From Parvibium lacunae (GTDB lineage: Bacteria; Pseudomonadota; Gammaproteobacteria; Burkholderiales; Burkholderiaceae_D): a stretch of 64,000 nucleotides of DNA. The notes under the pieces are model-generated. The model had not been told where the DNA came from. It ran no database searches and saw nothing but the letters and a program-made list of their open reading frames with translations. Each line of letters starts with the position of its first letter. The stretch's first letter is position 1. This document shows, piece by piece, positions 1-9,675 of the stretch. The DNA is taken from assembly GCF_003335215.1 (NCBI RefSeq), contig NZ_QPGB01000003.1, positions 186,001 through 250,000 on the forward strand, read 5' to 3'. The translations under genes were made by a program, and so were the position numbers.

Positions 1-45
1 AGTGCACACTTTCATTATTAGCCTTGATTGATAAGGAGTTTATCC

Positions 46-336
46 ATGAATCTGCGTCCTTTGCACGATCGCGTGATCGTCAAACGTTTGGACAACGAGC
101 GTAAAACCGCGTCCGGTATCGTGATCCCTGATAGCGCCACCGAGAAGCCCGACCAAGGTGAAGTATTGGCAGTTGGCCCCGGTAAAAAAACCGAAGATGG
201 CAAAGTATTGCCCGTTGACCTGAAGGTCGGTGACCGCGTGCTGTTTGGCAAATATGCTGGCCAAACCGTGAAAGTCGAGGGCGATGAGCTGCTCGTGATG
301 CGCGAAGAAGACATTATGGCCGTGGTGCAAGCCTAA
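46..336 (+). CDS. groES: Co-chaperonin GroES (Hsp10)
   Basis: Ten-kilodalton co-chaperonin of 96 residues that forms the heptameric lid on the GroEL folding chamber in the cytoplasm. The N-terminus [14 protein letters not shown], the mobile-loop region after [10 protein letters not shown], and the C-terminal EEDIMAVV are typical of the family. The ATG at 46 is chosen over an in-frame TTG at 28 because AAGGAG lies seven bases before it and homologs begin MxxRPLHDR. It is the first gene of groES-groEL, with 54 bp between the two. The promoter, and any heat-shock element such as CIRCE or a sigma-32 site, must lie left of the window. Confidence 0.98.
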   Translation: MNLRPLHDRVIVKRLDNERKTASGIVIPDSATEKPDQGEVLAVGPGKKTEDGKVLPVDLKVGDRVLFGKYAGQTVKVEGDELLVMREEDIMAVVQA

Positions 337-375
337 GTACCTTTTGTGTACCGGTATTTCCACGACATTAACTAA

Positions 376-2025
<1,650 letters not shown>

Positions 2026-2050
2026 TTCGGTTACGAATACAGTCGCCTGT

Positions 2051-2077
2051 AAACCCCGCTTCGGCGGGGTTTTTTGT
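2051..2077 (+). terminator. Rho-independent terminator after groEL
   Basis: Stem AACCCCGC / GCGGGGTT with a TTCG tetraloop, followed by a run of T. It lies 25 bp past the groEL stop codon. Confidence 0.93.
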
Positions 2078-2343
2078 TACCAATCAGCTCAATATCTAAT
2101 AGACCATGCTGTCAAGATGACTGATTACTTATCTTAATAAAGCAAGTAATCATATAGGTTTTATGTATATGAGCCGCGCTGCATAAGGCTTAGCGGGCAC
2201 CTTGTTGGGGCAAAGTGTTGTCTTGCTGTCAAAAAATCCGTAAAAATATATAAAACTAGGAATTTTCGTATTGGCAGCCGGGTAAAGTGTTGGTACGCTT
2301 CTTTACGGTCTGATAAGACCCTGAACCGAATGAGGAGAAATGA
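2078..2343 (+). promoter_or_regulatory. Leader region of the HU gene
   Basis: This A+T-rich intergenic stretch holds no supported gene. It must contain the promoter of the HU gene; A+T-rich runs such as TAAAAATATATAA near 2239-2252 are candidates for a -10 region, but I cannot fix a convincing -35/-10 pair. GAGGAG lies just before the HU start. An ATG at 2340 is closed by a stop after three codons, so ATG 2344 is the start. Confidence 0.4.
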
Positions 2344-2619
2344 ATGAATAAGTCTGAATTGATCGACCACATCGCTGGGGAAGCCGATATTTCCAAAGCC
2401 GCTGCGGGTCGTGCATTAGAAGCATTTTTAGAAGGTGTTAAGAAGTCCTTGAAAAAAGGCGATCCAGTGACCTTGGTTGGCTTTGGCACGTTTGGTGTTT
2501 CCAAGCGTAAAGCACGCACCGGTCGCAATCCTCGCACGGGTGAAGCAATCAAGATTAAAGCAGCAAAAGTGCCCAGCTTCCGCGCTGGTAAAGCACTGAA
2601 AGACGCTGTCAATAAGTAA
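2344..2619 (+). CDS. hupB: HU family nucleoid DNA-binding protein
   Basis: Small basic DNA-bending protein of 91 residues that acts as a homo- or heterodimer in nucleoid compaction. The sequence [11 protein letters not shown]...[15 protein letters not shown], the core GFGTF, and the DNA-binding arm motif GRNPRTGE followed by a Lys-rich segment and [10 protein letters not shown] are diagnostic of HU rather than IHF. The gene stands alone, with its own leader and an intrinsic terminator right after it. hupB is the usual name in betaproteobacteria; hupA would be equally defensible. Confidence 0.95.
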   Translation: MNKSELIDHIAGEADISKAAAGRALEAFLEGVKKSLKKGDPVTLVGFGTFGVSKRKARTGRNPRTGEAIKIKAAKVPSFRAGKALKDAVNK

Positions 2620-2636
2620 TCGTCTTATTGCAAATA

Positions 2637-2669
2637 AAAAACCCGCTCAGTCGAGCGGGTTTTTTTTTA
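2637..2669 (+). terminator. Bidirectional rho-independent terminator after the HU gene
   Basis: Stem ACCCGCTC / GAGCGGGT with a four-base loop, a run of T on the plus side and a run of A upstream. It can therefore also end transcription of the convergent DUF1415 gene on the minus strand. Confidence 0.92.
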
Positions 2670-2677
2670 TTGGGCGG

Positions 2678-3247
2678 CTATTTGCGTTGCCAAAGCGCCT
2701 GCCATCCTGCAAGACCCAGGTGACGCAGGGTGGTTTTATTGCGTTCATAGATTTGGCTGGCATCAGGAATAGAGGTAACGGCACGACTAATACTTTCTTC
2801 TCGCAATAAGTGCAGCGTCGGATACGGCGAGCGATTGGTGTAATGGGAAAGATCATCCCATGCTTCCTCTGCAAAACAATATGCCGGATGGAAATGCGCG
2901 AGTTGGAACTGCCCTTGTAAACCCATGTGTTCAATCGCCATTTCTGCCAATGTGACAAAGTCCAGGAAAGACTCAAACGGTTGTAATAGGGTAGGCTCAA
3001 TGAGTAATGTCGTTTCACACGTCGTAATCGGTGTTTTCTCTAAATAAGCCAACTCATCGAAAAACAAAGTCAGTAAGCCGTCGGTATCGCTCGCCGCACT
3101 GACGCAATAACGAATGGCATTATTGACATGCACCTTGTTCGCAAAAGGACATAGGTTCAAGCCGATCACCGCCCGTTCCAACCAAATTTGTGTTGCTTGG
3201 CGATAAGGTTGGGCAGCAGGATCAGTTAAGACGAGAGAAGAAGTCAT
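2678..3247 (-). CDS. DUF1415 family protein
   Basis: Cytoplasmic protein of about 189 residues that resembles the DUF1415 family, which has no established function. The conserved opening is visible: a YRQATQIWLERAVIGLNLCPFANKV segment with a Cys-Pro, followed by TCETTLLIEP, FLDFVTLAEM and an AHFHPAYCF-type motif in which paired His residues could bind metal (inference). The ATG at 3247 is preferred to a GTG at 3268. The gene is convergent with HU, and its leader is shared with the divergent ferredoxin reductase gene. The protein has no signal peptide. Confidence 0.8.
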   Translation of the reverse strand: MTSSLVLTDPAAQPYRQATQIWLERAVIGLNLCPFANKVHVNNAIRYCVSAASDTDGLLTLFFDELAYLEKTPITTCETTLLIEPTLLQPFESFLDFVTLAEMAIEHMGLQGQFQLAHFHPAYCFAEEAWDDLSHYTNRSPYPTLHLLREESISRAVTSIPDASQIYERNKTTLRHLGLAGWQALWQRK

Positions 3248-3372
3248 CGTAGTGGCTTGATTTAACACAAAGTATTATTCCATATCTATCTATTAATATC
3301 GCAATTCTGTCTTAAATGGTTATAAAGATCCGCTATCCTAGCGGCTATGTTTCCTTCAACTCTTTAAATATC

Positions 3373-4149
3373 ATGGCAGCATTTGAAAATGAACGCGTTC
3401 TGAGTGTGCATCACTGGAATGACACGCTATTCAGTTTTACCACTACCCGCTCACAAAGTCTGCGCTTTGAAAATGGCCATTTTGTGATGATTGGCTTAGA
3501 GGTAGAAGGAAAACCTTTGTTACGTGCCTACAGTATCGTCAGCGCAAATTATGAAGAGCACTTGGAATTCCTGAGCATTAAGGTTCAAAATGGTCCCTTA
3601 ACCTCGCGCTTACAGCACTTAAAGGTAGGCGATACCTTATTGGTGGGGCGTAAACCCACTGGCACGCTGGTGATTAGCGATTTATTGCCCGCCAAGAATT
3701 TATTTTTATTCTCGACAGGTACGGGGATGGCGCCATTTATGAGCATTATCCGTGACCCTGAAACGTATGAGAAATTTGAAAAAGTGATTCTGGTGCATGG
3801 CGTGCGTTATGTCAGCGAACTGGCCTACCACGACTACATTTTGAATGATCTGCCGAATCACGAGTATCTCGGTGATCTGGTACGTGACAAGCTGCTTTAT
3901 TACCCAACCGTCACGCGTGAACCCTTTAAGAATCAGGGTCGCTTAACGACCTTGATGGAAAACGGCAAGCTCTGTGCCGATATTGGGTTACCGCAACTCA
4001 ATCCGCAGACCGACCGCGCTATGATCTGTGGTAGCCCGAGCATGTTGACCGATACCTGCAATGAGCTTAATAAACTTGGCTTCCAGATTTCACCGGGCAT
4101 TGGTCGGCCCGGAGATTATGTGATTGAGCGTGCTTTTGTCGAAAAATAA
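3373..4149 (+). CDS. fpr: Ferredoxin--NADP(+) reductase
   Basis: FAD flavoprotein that moves electrons between NADPH and ferredoxin or flavodoxin, supporting Fe-S enzymes and oxidative stress defence. Starting at ATG 3373 (MAAFENERVLSVHHW) gives 258 residues, the usual Fpr length; an in-frame ATG at 3316 would add 19 unmatched residues. The FAD-binding RAYSIVS motif (RxYS type), the nucleotide-binding STGTGMAPFMSI, the ICGSPSML segment and the C-terminal ERAFVEK tail are all present. The gene is monocistronic and divergent from the DUF1415 gene. No clear Shine-Dalgarno sequence precedes either start, so the N-terminus is uncertain. Confidence 0.93.
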   Translation: MAAFENERVLSVHHWNDTLFSFTTTRSQSLRFENGHFVMIGLEVEGKPLLRAYSIVSANYEEHLEFLSIKVQNGPLTSRLQHLKVGDTLLVGRKPTGTLVISDLLPAKNLFLFSTGTGMAPFMSIIRDPETYEKFEKVILVHGVRYVSELAYHDYILNDLPNHEYLGDLVRDKLLYYPTVTREPFKNQGRLTTLMENGKLCADIGLPQLNPQTDRAMICGSPSMLTDTCNELNKLGFQISPGIGRPGDYVIERAFVEK

Positions 4150-4209
4150 ACGTTTCGCTGATTCGCAGTAAAGATACCCCCAGAACGGGGCTGTGCTACT
4201 TGCTTCAGA

Positions 4210-4497
4210 TTAAGCGCTAGGCTGCACGGGCCAGCGCAGCACCTCGGCCACACCATAGAGGTGGGCCAGAGCGAGTAATGCGGGTGAGGGATGATGGAAC
4301 GTACACATTTTTCCCTGCGCCTGTGCGCTACGCGACCACTCTAACAATAACGAGAGGGCGCTGGAGTCAACTGCCTCGACAGCACTTAAATCAACATGAA
4401 CGTCTGCCGAAGAGGTCGACCATGTCTTTGCGAATGGCAGATGGTTCGGGACCGTTGTCAGGGTCAGCGGTCCTTGTAGCACGTGATCAAACTTCAT
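4210..4497 (-). CDS. mlaB: MlaB, STAS-domain subunit of the Mla phospholipid transporter
   Basis: Small cytoplasmic STAS protein of 95 residues that in E. coli binds the ATPase MlaF and supports activity of the inner-membrane MlaFEDB complex. The STAS core DLSAVEAVDSSALSLLLEWSR is visible, with the conserved Asp-Ser-Ser near the middle. It is the last gene of the mla operon, and its ATG overlaps the mlaC stop codon (ATGA). The sequence is divergent, as usual for MlaB, so the call depends partly on context. Confidence 0.85.
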   Translation of the reverse strand: MKFDHVLQGPLTLTTVPNHLPFAKTWSTSSADVHVDLSAVEAVDSSALSLLLEWSRSAQAQGKMCTFHHPSPALLALAHLYGVAEVLRWPVQPSA

Positions 4498-5144
4498 TTT
4501 TTGCTGGCTTGCTTGTTCTGTTCCTGCAATTTAGCGATCAAGCCATCCAACCCATTTTGATTGATTTCACTGGCAAATTGGCCTCGATAGTTCTCTACCA
4601 GCCAGATTCCCAACACGTTTAAATCAAAAATTTTCCAGGAATTGGCTGTCTTTTCTAAGCGGTAATCGAGCTGAATCGGCTCCCCGCCTTTGTTAGAGAC
4701 CACCTGCGAACGAACGACAACCTCAGTATCTTCGGGTGCGGCCCGGAGCGGCTTGAATTGCAGGTTTTTATCTTTGACGGTGGTTAGTGCCCCGGCATAG
4801 GTACGAACCAGTAAGGTACGAAACTCTTGCATGATGATTTTCTGCTGCTCAGGGGTTGCCTTACTCCAGCTACGTCCCACCGCAAGGGCGGTCGTGCGCT
4901 GAAAATTGACATTAGGCATGATTTTGCTATCCACCAATTCACTGAGTTTTTTGATATTGCCACTTTGCAGCTCGGTATCGGCTTTGATGGCATTCAGAAT
5001 CTCAGTGCTCCAGGTTTTAACGAGTTCATCGGGTTTGTCTTGGGCCTGCGCGAATGACGCCCCCAGCAGCAGAGATAACCCTAACATGACCAGCGCTTTA
5101 GGCATCGCTTGAATAACATGGCTCATAGACTTAGATAACATCAT
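4494..5144 (-). CDS. mlaC: MlaC, periplasmic phospholipid-binding shuttle protein
   Basis: Periplasmic protein of 216 residues that carries phospholipid between the outer-membrane MlaA complex and the inner-membrane MlaFEDB transporter. It belongs to the Ttg2D/MlaC family. An N-terminal signal peptide of about 34 residues ends ASFAQAQ. The mature part shows the family pattern with NFQRTTALAVGRSWSKATPEQQ, FRTLLVRTYAGAL and the C-terminal GVWLVENYRGQF-type segment (here GIWLVENYRGQF). It lies between mlaA and mlaB and overlaps mlaB by four bases. Confidence 0.95.
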   Translation of the reverse strand: MMLSKSMSHVIQAMPKALVMLGLSLLLGASFAQAQDKPDELVKTWSTEILNAIKADTELQSGNIKKLSELVDSKIMPNVNFQRTTALAVGRSWSKATPEQQKIIMQEFRTLLVRTYAGALTTVKDKNLQFKPLRAAPEDTEVVVRSQVVSNKGGEPIQLDYRLEKTANSWKIFDLNVLGIWLVENYRGQFASEINQNGLDGLIAKLQEQNKQASKK

Positions 5145-5171
5145 TTCTCCAATCAGATCGGGATAAATTGA

Positions 5172-6089
5172 TTATGGGGTTACATTCAGACTGGTCGCAC
5201 GCAGCGAAGGTTCATTAAGCAATCGATCGCCAGGAGCCACCGAGAGCTTAACGGTTGCTGGCTGCGCGACAGGCGTGCTGATGGGTTCTGCTTGACTCGC
5301 TGGAGGCACTGTCTCATCTTCATATTTAGGTAGCGGCTCCTCCGGCGGATCACCATCGTAAATCAAATAACGACGGCGCTGTAAATAGGCATCACGGATA
5401 AATTGATATTTATCCAGCGCCGCATCATCAGCCAGATTACTGGCTTCAAGCAATAGGGCACGTGTGTCAATCAGCCGCAGTGCGCGTACTGAATTGCGAA
5501 CGTAAATAGGCGTAATTTGGTTGACGGGATAGGTCGCCCAGTCAATCACCACATTAGTGCTGTCACGCAACGTGCTGGGGCCAAAAAAAGGAAGGACAAG
5601 ATAGGGGCCAGCGCCAACGCCCCAAGTGGCAAGCGTTTGCCCAAAGTCTTCATTATGTTTCTCGAAACCTAATTCCGTCGCAACATCAAAACAGCCTAAG
5701 AGGCCAAGTGTGGAATTAATGGCGACACGACAGAGATCAGAACCTGCTTCTTTGAACTTACCTTGCAAGGCGTTATTGACCGCTGTATAAATGTCGGCAA
5801 TATTGCCAAAAATGTTTGAAACGCAGGTTCGTACCGGTTCCGGCATAACTGTTTTATAGCCGGTGGCAACGGGTTTAAAAATCGCTTTATCCAGGGCATC
5901 ATTAAATGCGAATACTTTGCGATTCATCGATTCATAGGGGTCTGCGACGCCGGCTACAACATCCGGTTTTGGGGTAACAGCACACCCCCCTAACGCGAGT
6001 AACAGAACGCAAGCAAGCCATAGCAGCAACCAATGGCGCATTGGTTGTCGGGGGATAGTCGAGAAAATGGGGAGCGGGAGTATGGCCAT
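5172..6089 (-). CDS. mlaA: MlaA (VacJ) outer-membrane lipoprotein
   Basis: Outer-membrane lipoprotein that removes mislocated phospholipids from the outer leaflet. The signal sequence ends in the lipobox LALGGC. The VacJ core follows, with DPYESMNRKVFAFNDALDKAIFKPVATGY, FGNIADIYTAVNNALQGK, EDFGQTLATWGVGAGPYLVLPFFGPSTLRD and a proline-rich C-terminal tail of about 60 residues. The start at 6089 lies four bases past the mlaD stop; an internal ATG at 6041 gives a more ordinary signal peptide length and may be the true start. Here mlaA sits inside the mla operon, between mlaD and mlaC. Confidence 0.95.
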   Translation of the reverse strand: MAILPLPIFSTIPRQPMRHWLLLWLACVLLLALGGCAVTPKPDVVAGVADPYESMNRKVFAFNDALDKAIFKPVATGYKTVMPEPVRTCVSNIFGNIADIYTAVNNALQGKFKEAGSDLCRVAINSTLGLLGCFDVATELGFEKHNEDFGQTLATWGVGAGPYLVLPFFGPSTLRDSTNVVIDWATYPVNQITPIYVRNSVRALRLIDTRALLLEASNLADDAALDKYQFIRDAYLQRRRYLIYDGDPPEEPLPKYEDETVPPASQAEPISTPVAQPATVKLSVAPGDRLLNEPSLRATSLNVTP

Positions 6090-6093
6090 AAGT

Positions 6094-6564
6094 TTATTGC
6101 GGTTTGCCTGCGTCAGCCGCTTTGTTATATAAGAACTGGCTAATTAGCTCTTCCAGTACGACGGCAGACTGGGTCAGGGTAATTTTGTTCCCTGCCTGCC
6201 AATTTTCAGGGTCGCCCCCAGCGGTGATCCCAATATATTGCTCACCGAGTAACCCAGACGTGAGAATTTTAGCGGAGCTATCTTTTGGGAAATGGTAACG
6301 GCTATCCATGTTCAGGGTCACGAGTGCTTGAAATGTTTGGTCGTCAAAACGAATCTCGCCAACGCGCCCCACGACAACCCCAGCGCTCTTAACCGGCGCA
6401 CGCGGCTTGAGCCCGCCTATATTGTCAAATTTAGCCTGCAAGGAATAGGTTTCACCCCGCGCAAAGGCACTCATGTTGCCCGCTTGCAAGGCGAGAAAAA
6501 GTAGGGCCAAAAAACCCAGCAAAACAAATAAGCCAACCCAAAAATCAACAAATTTGCGTGACAT
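6094..6564 (-). CDS. mlaD: MlaD, MCE-domain subunit of the Mla transporter
   Basis: Inner-membrane-anchored MCE protein of 156 residues that forms the periplasmic hexameric ring of MlaFEDB. One N-terminal membrane helix (residues 8-27) is followed by a single MCE domain with YSLQAKFDNIGGLKPRAPVKSAGVVVGRV and the GLLGEQYIGI motif. The length matches short MlaD proteins. The gene lies between mlaE and mlaA with very short gaps, so the proteins are probably made together. Confidence 0.95.
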   Translation of the reverse strand: MSRKFVDFWVGLFVLLGFLALLFLALQAGNMSAFARGETYSLQAKFDNIGGLKPRAPVKSAGVVVGRVGEIRFDDQTFQALVTLNMDSRYHFPKDSSAKILTSGLLGEQYIGITAGGDPENWQAGNKITLTQSAVVLEELISQFLYNKAADAGKPQ

Positions 6565-6573
6565 AGCAACCCT

Positions 6574-7368
6574 TTAACTAAACATCAATGCCGTCAAAAT
6601 AAAATCGAGCCCCAACACCGCCAGTGAGGATTTCACCACTGTGCGCGTGGTTGCATACGCCACACCCTCTGGTGTCGGTTTTGCCTCGAAGCCTTCATAC
6701 AGCGCAATAAAGGTGACGGCAAAACCAAATACAATACTTTTTATAACACCATTTGCAACGTCTTTAATCACATCGACACCAGCCTGCATTTGTGACCAGA
6801 ATGCCCCAGCGTCAACACCGATCAGTAACACGCCCACCACATAGCCTCCCAAAATACCGACCGCACTAAATATTGTAGCGAGGATGGGCATTGCAATCAC
6901 CCCGCCCCAAAAGCGTGGCACGAGGATACGACTAATTGGATCAACGGCCATCATTTCCATCGCAGCCAATTGTTCGCCCGCTTTCATCAGACCGATTTCT
7001 GCCGTCAATGAGGTGCCGGCGCGACCAGCGTAGAGAAGCGCAGTAACCACTGGGCCCAACTCACGAACGAGAGAGAGTGCAACCAGCAAGCCCAAAGCCT
7101 GTTCTGAGCCATAGCGATTAAGGGTGTAGTAACCTTGCAAACCCAGCACAAATCCCACAAATAGGCCTGAGACAGCAATAATCGTGAGTGAGTAGTTGCC
7201 GATAAAATGGATTTGCTGGCTTAACAATCTGCCACGCCCCCACAGCCCGGTGACTTGGACACCCATCTGGGCAAATAAGCGTGCCGCATAACCAAGGCTC
7301 GATACACTGGCCAGCGTAAACTGCCCCAACTGTTGGCATGTCCGCATGAGGGTTTGTAGCAGTGTCAT
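6574..7368 (-). CDS. mlaE: MlaE, permease subunit of the Mla transporter
   Basis: Integral inner-membrane permease of 264 residues in the MlaE/YrbE family. It has five or six hydrophobic segments and the family signature region VREL GPVVTALLYAGRAGTSLTAEIGLMKAGEQLAAMEMMAVDP, with the EIGLMK-like coupling element that contacts the ATPase. Its ATG overlaps the mlaF stop codon (ATGA), and mlaD follows after nine bases. The assignment is secure from sequence and from operon order. Confidence 0.96.
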   Translation of the reverse strand: MTLLQTLMRTCQQLGQFTLASVSSLGYAARLFAQMGVQVTGLWGRGRLLSQQIHFIGNYSLTIIAVSGLFVGFVLGLQGYYTLNRYGSEQALGLLVALSLVRELGPVVTALLYAGRAGTSLTAEIGLMKAGEQLAAMEMMAVDPISRILVPRFWGGVIAMPILATIFSAVGILGGYVVGVLLIGVDAGAFWSQMQAGVDVIKDVANGVIKSIVFGFAVTFIALYEGFEAKPTPEGVAYATTRTVVKSSLAVLGLDFILTALMFS

Positions 7369-8228
7369 GATGCCTCCTGCAAACCCAAATCTGCTGCTAA
7401 GGTACGAGACACGGGTTGATGGAAAGGCACCGGCCCCTCGGCTTCACCATGCACAAATTGATGTACTAATGGATCACTTGATGCGCGTAGTTCTGCTGGC
7501 GTACCTTCCGCTGCAACGACCCCATCTGCCATGACGTACACATAGTCTGCAATCGCAAAGGTTTCATCCACATCATGCGAAACAATCAATGAGGTAATCC
7601 CCAGCGCATCATTCAGTTGTCGGATTAAATGGGCGGTAATGTTCATGGAAATCGGATCCAGTCCCGCAAAAGGCTCGTCATACATCATCAATGCCGGATC
7701 AAGTGCGATAGCCCGCGCCAGGGCCACGCGCCGCCCCATTCCGCCAGAAATTTGGCTCGGCATAAGCTGGCTGGCCCCGCGCAGGCCTACCGCCTGCAAC
7801 TTCATTAACACCAGGTCGCGAATCATCGATTCTGGCAACGCCGTATGTTCACGTAACGGGAAGGCCACATTATCAAACACCGACATATCGGTGAACAGCG
7901 CCCCAAACTGAAATAGCATACCCATCCGTCGGCGCAAGGCATAAAGCCCAGGCTTATCGAGGCTCGCTACATTTTGTCCATCAATCAGCACTTGGCCTTG
8001 TGTGGCTTGATACTGCCCGCCCAGCAACCGTAATAAGGTTGTTTTGCCACAGCCAGATCCGCCCATCAAGGCCACGACATGCCCCTGCTGAACTTCTATG
8101 TCAATCCCTTTGAGAATCTCACGCTGGCCTACCGCATAAGCAAAGCGCACCCGATCAAAACGGATAAATGGCTTGGCAAGAGAGGTGCGAGCATCGGCTG
8201 CAGAGGATGAGACGAGTTGTGGCTGCAT
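7365..8228 (-). CDS. mlaF: MlaF, ATPase subunit of the Mla transporter
   Basis: ABC-type ATPase of about 287 residues that drives the MlaFEDB phospholipid transporter. It has Walker A GGSGCGKTTLL, the Q-loop MLFQFGALF, signature SGGMGRRVALARA, Walker B LMMYDEPFAGLD and the switch His in IVSHDVDE. It is the first gene of the mla operon. The ATG at 8228 is preferred to an in-frame TTG at 8243. The C-terminal extension past the ABC fold, LVHQFVHGEAEGPVPFH, is typical of MlaF. Confidence 0.96.
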   Translation of the reverse strand: MQPQLVSSSAADARTSLAKPFIRFDRVRFAYAVGQREILKGIDIEVQQGHVVALMGGSGCGKTTLLRLLGGQYQATQGQVLIDGQNVASLDKPGLYALRRRMGMLFQFGALFTDMSVFDNVAFPLREHTALPESMIRDLVLMKLQAVGLRGASQLMPSQISGGMGRRVALARAIALDPALMMYDEPFAGLDPISMNITAHLIRQLNDALGITSLIVSHDVDETFAIADYVYVMADGVVAAEGTPAELRASSDPLVHQFVHGEAEGPVPFHQPVSRTLAADLGLQEAS

Positions 8229-8271
8229 AGTCGAGACAATCAAAACTGACTGTCGGGTTAGTAATTACTGC

Positions 8272-8301
8272 ATTTTAACAGCCTGCGCCGACATTTGTCT
8301 T
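8272..8301 (-). promoter_or_regulatory. Possible promoter of the mla operon
   Basis: On the minus strand, AAGACA (8301-8296) and TAAAAT (8277-8272) stand 18 bp apart. This would place the transcript start about 35 bases before the mlaF ATG. The -35 element is weak, so this is a candidate only. Confidence 0.45.
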
Positions 8302-8337
8302 AGCAAGATCGACGGATCTCCCTCCAAAACGGCAAAT

Positions 8338-8367
8338 TTGACGGCAATGGCGCTTTTTGTGCATAAT
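8338..8367 (+). promoter_or_regulatory. Sigma-70-type promoter of metX
   Basis: TTGACG (8338-8343) and CATAAT (8362-8367) are separated by 18 bp. The expected transcript start, near 8374, coincides with the first base pairs of the SAM-II-like aptamer just downstream. That agreement supports both calls. Confidence 0.75.
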
Positions 8368-8375
8368 GACGGAGA

Positions 8376-8432
8376 GATAGCGCCACGTTGAGGTCAGCTT
8401 GCCGGCGCGTAATAAATAGAGCTAAAGCGACA
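8376..8432 (+). ncRNA. SAM-II (SAM-alpha) type riboswitch upstream of metX
   Basis: This leader fits the SAM-II H-type pseudoknot. P1 pairs GCGCC (8380-8384) with GGCGC (8404-8408). The 19-nt loop then pairs with the 3' strand: AGCTT (8396-8400) with GAGCT (8419-8423) and GTC (8393-8395) with GAC (8429-8431). The hallmark stretches GTAATAAAT and AGCTAAA are in the expected places. SAM-II classically controls metX or metA, matching the gene downstream. Ligand binding by SAM would be expected to lower metX expression. The fold was worked out by hand; no covariance model was run. Confidence 0.8.
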
Positions 8433-8441
8433 TCGGTCATC

Positions 8442-8482
8442 AAACCAGTGCGCACAGCTTGCTACGCACTGGTTTTTTTTTG
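8442..8482 (+). terminator. Intrinsic terminator (attenuator) in the metX leader
   Basis: An 11-bp perfect stem, AAACCAGTGCG (8442-8452) with CGCACTGGTTT (8465-8475), is followed by an unbroken T run. It lies between the SAM-II-like aptamer and the metX start, with no gene end nearby. It probably acts as the expression platform for transcription attenuation. I did not find an obvious antiterminator pairing. Confidence 0.85.
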
Positions 8483-8519
8483 CCTAGCAAAGCGCACGTT
8501 AAGCTCGTACATGAGAGTT

Positions 8520-9662
8520 ATGTCAACTACTGGAATCGTTACCCCTCAATATCGCCAATGTCATACGCCACTACGCTTGCAATCGGGTGCAACACTGCCT
8601 GAATTTACGCTGGCGTATGAAACCTATGGTCAATTGAATGCGGCACGCGATAACGCAGTGTTAATTTGTCACGCCCTGAATGCGTCTCATCATGTAGCGG
8701 GTTATTACGCCGATGACCCTGACAATATAGGCTGGTGGGACAACATGATTGGACCTGGTAAGCCCATTGATACCCATCGATTTTTTGTGATTGGGGTGAA
8801 TAATCTTGGCAGTTGCTTTGGCTCAACGGGGCCGACATACCTTAACCCGGCTACCAATAAGCCCTATGGCGCCGATTTTCCGGTGGTGACGGTTGAAGAC
8901 TGGGTTGAGGCGCAAGCTTGGTTGGCGGAGGAGCTGGGGATTCGCCAATTTGCTGCCGTAGTTGGCGGTAGCCTCGGCGGCATGCAAGCGATGCGCTGGG
9001 CCATTCGCTACCCTGAAAAAGTCAAACACTGTGTGATGATTGCCACCACCCCGAAACTCTCAGCGCAAAACATTGCTTTCAACGAAGTAGCCCGCCAAGC
9101 GATTTGTAGTGACCCCGATTTTCATGATGGCCATTATTATCAGTATGGTGTTGTGCCGAAAAACGGCTTGAGAGTAGCCCGAATGATTGGGCACATCACC
9201 TATCTCTCAGCCGATGTGATGGCCGAAAAGTTTGGTCGCGCCTTACAAAACCAGAACTATCATGAGGTGGACTATGCATTTGGCTATCAGGCAGAGTTTC
9301 AGATCGAATCCTACCTGCGGTATCAAGGGGATAAGTTTGCTACTTATTTCGATGCCAACACCTATTTATTGATTACACGGGCCTTGGACTATTTTGATCC
9401 AGCCAAAGCCTTTGGTGGCAATTTAGCTCAGGCTTTTGCCCCAATCCAGGCAAAAAGTCTGGTTATTTCCTTTACAACCGATTGGCGCTTTTCGCCTGCT
9501 CGCTCGCAGGAGATTGTACAAGCCCTCATTCGAAATCAATGCGCAGTCAGCTACGCAGAAATCGATGCGCCTCATGGTCATGATGCCTTCCTCTTGGAAG
9601 ATCCGCGCTACCAGCGTGTGATGCGTAATTACTTTAATCAGATTGAATTGACCACCCCCTAA
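8520..9662 (+). CDS. metX: Homoserine O-acyltransferase (MetX)
   Basis: Alpha/beta-hydrolase-fold enzyme that acylates homoserine, using acetyl-CoA or succinyl-CoA, in the first committed step of methionine synthesis. Starting at ATG 8520 ([11 protein letters not shown]) gives 380 residues, the usual length. An ATG three codons earlier (8511) is also possible, and longer in-frame starts would run through the riboswitch and terminator. The nucleophile Ser is in [10 protein letters not shown], the Asp in FTTDWRFSP, and the His in [12 protein letters not shown]. Acyl-donor preference cannot be read from the sequence with confidence. It pairs with metW immediately downstream. Confidence 0.96.
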   Translation: MSTTGIVTPQYRQCHTPLRLQSGATLPEFTLAYETYGQLNAARDNAVLICHALNASHHVAGYYADDPDNIGWWDNMIGPGKPIDTHRFFVIGVNNLGSCFGSTGPTYLNPATNKPYGADFPVVTVEDWVEAQAWLAEELGIRQFAAVVGGSLGGMQAMRWAIRYPEKVKHCVMIATTPKLSAQNIAFNEVARQAICSDPDFHDGHYYQYGVVPKNGLRVARMIGHITYLSADVMAEKFGRALQNQNYHEVDYAFGYQAEFQIESYLRYQGDKFATYFDANTYLLITRALDYFDPAKAFGGNLAQAFAPIQAKSLVISFTTDWRFSPARSQEIVQALIRNQCAVSYAEIDAPHGHDAFLLEDPRYQRVMRNYFNQIELTTP

Positions 9663-9675
9663 AATACCCGTGACT

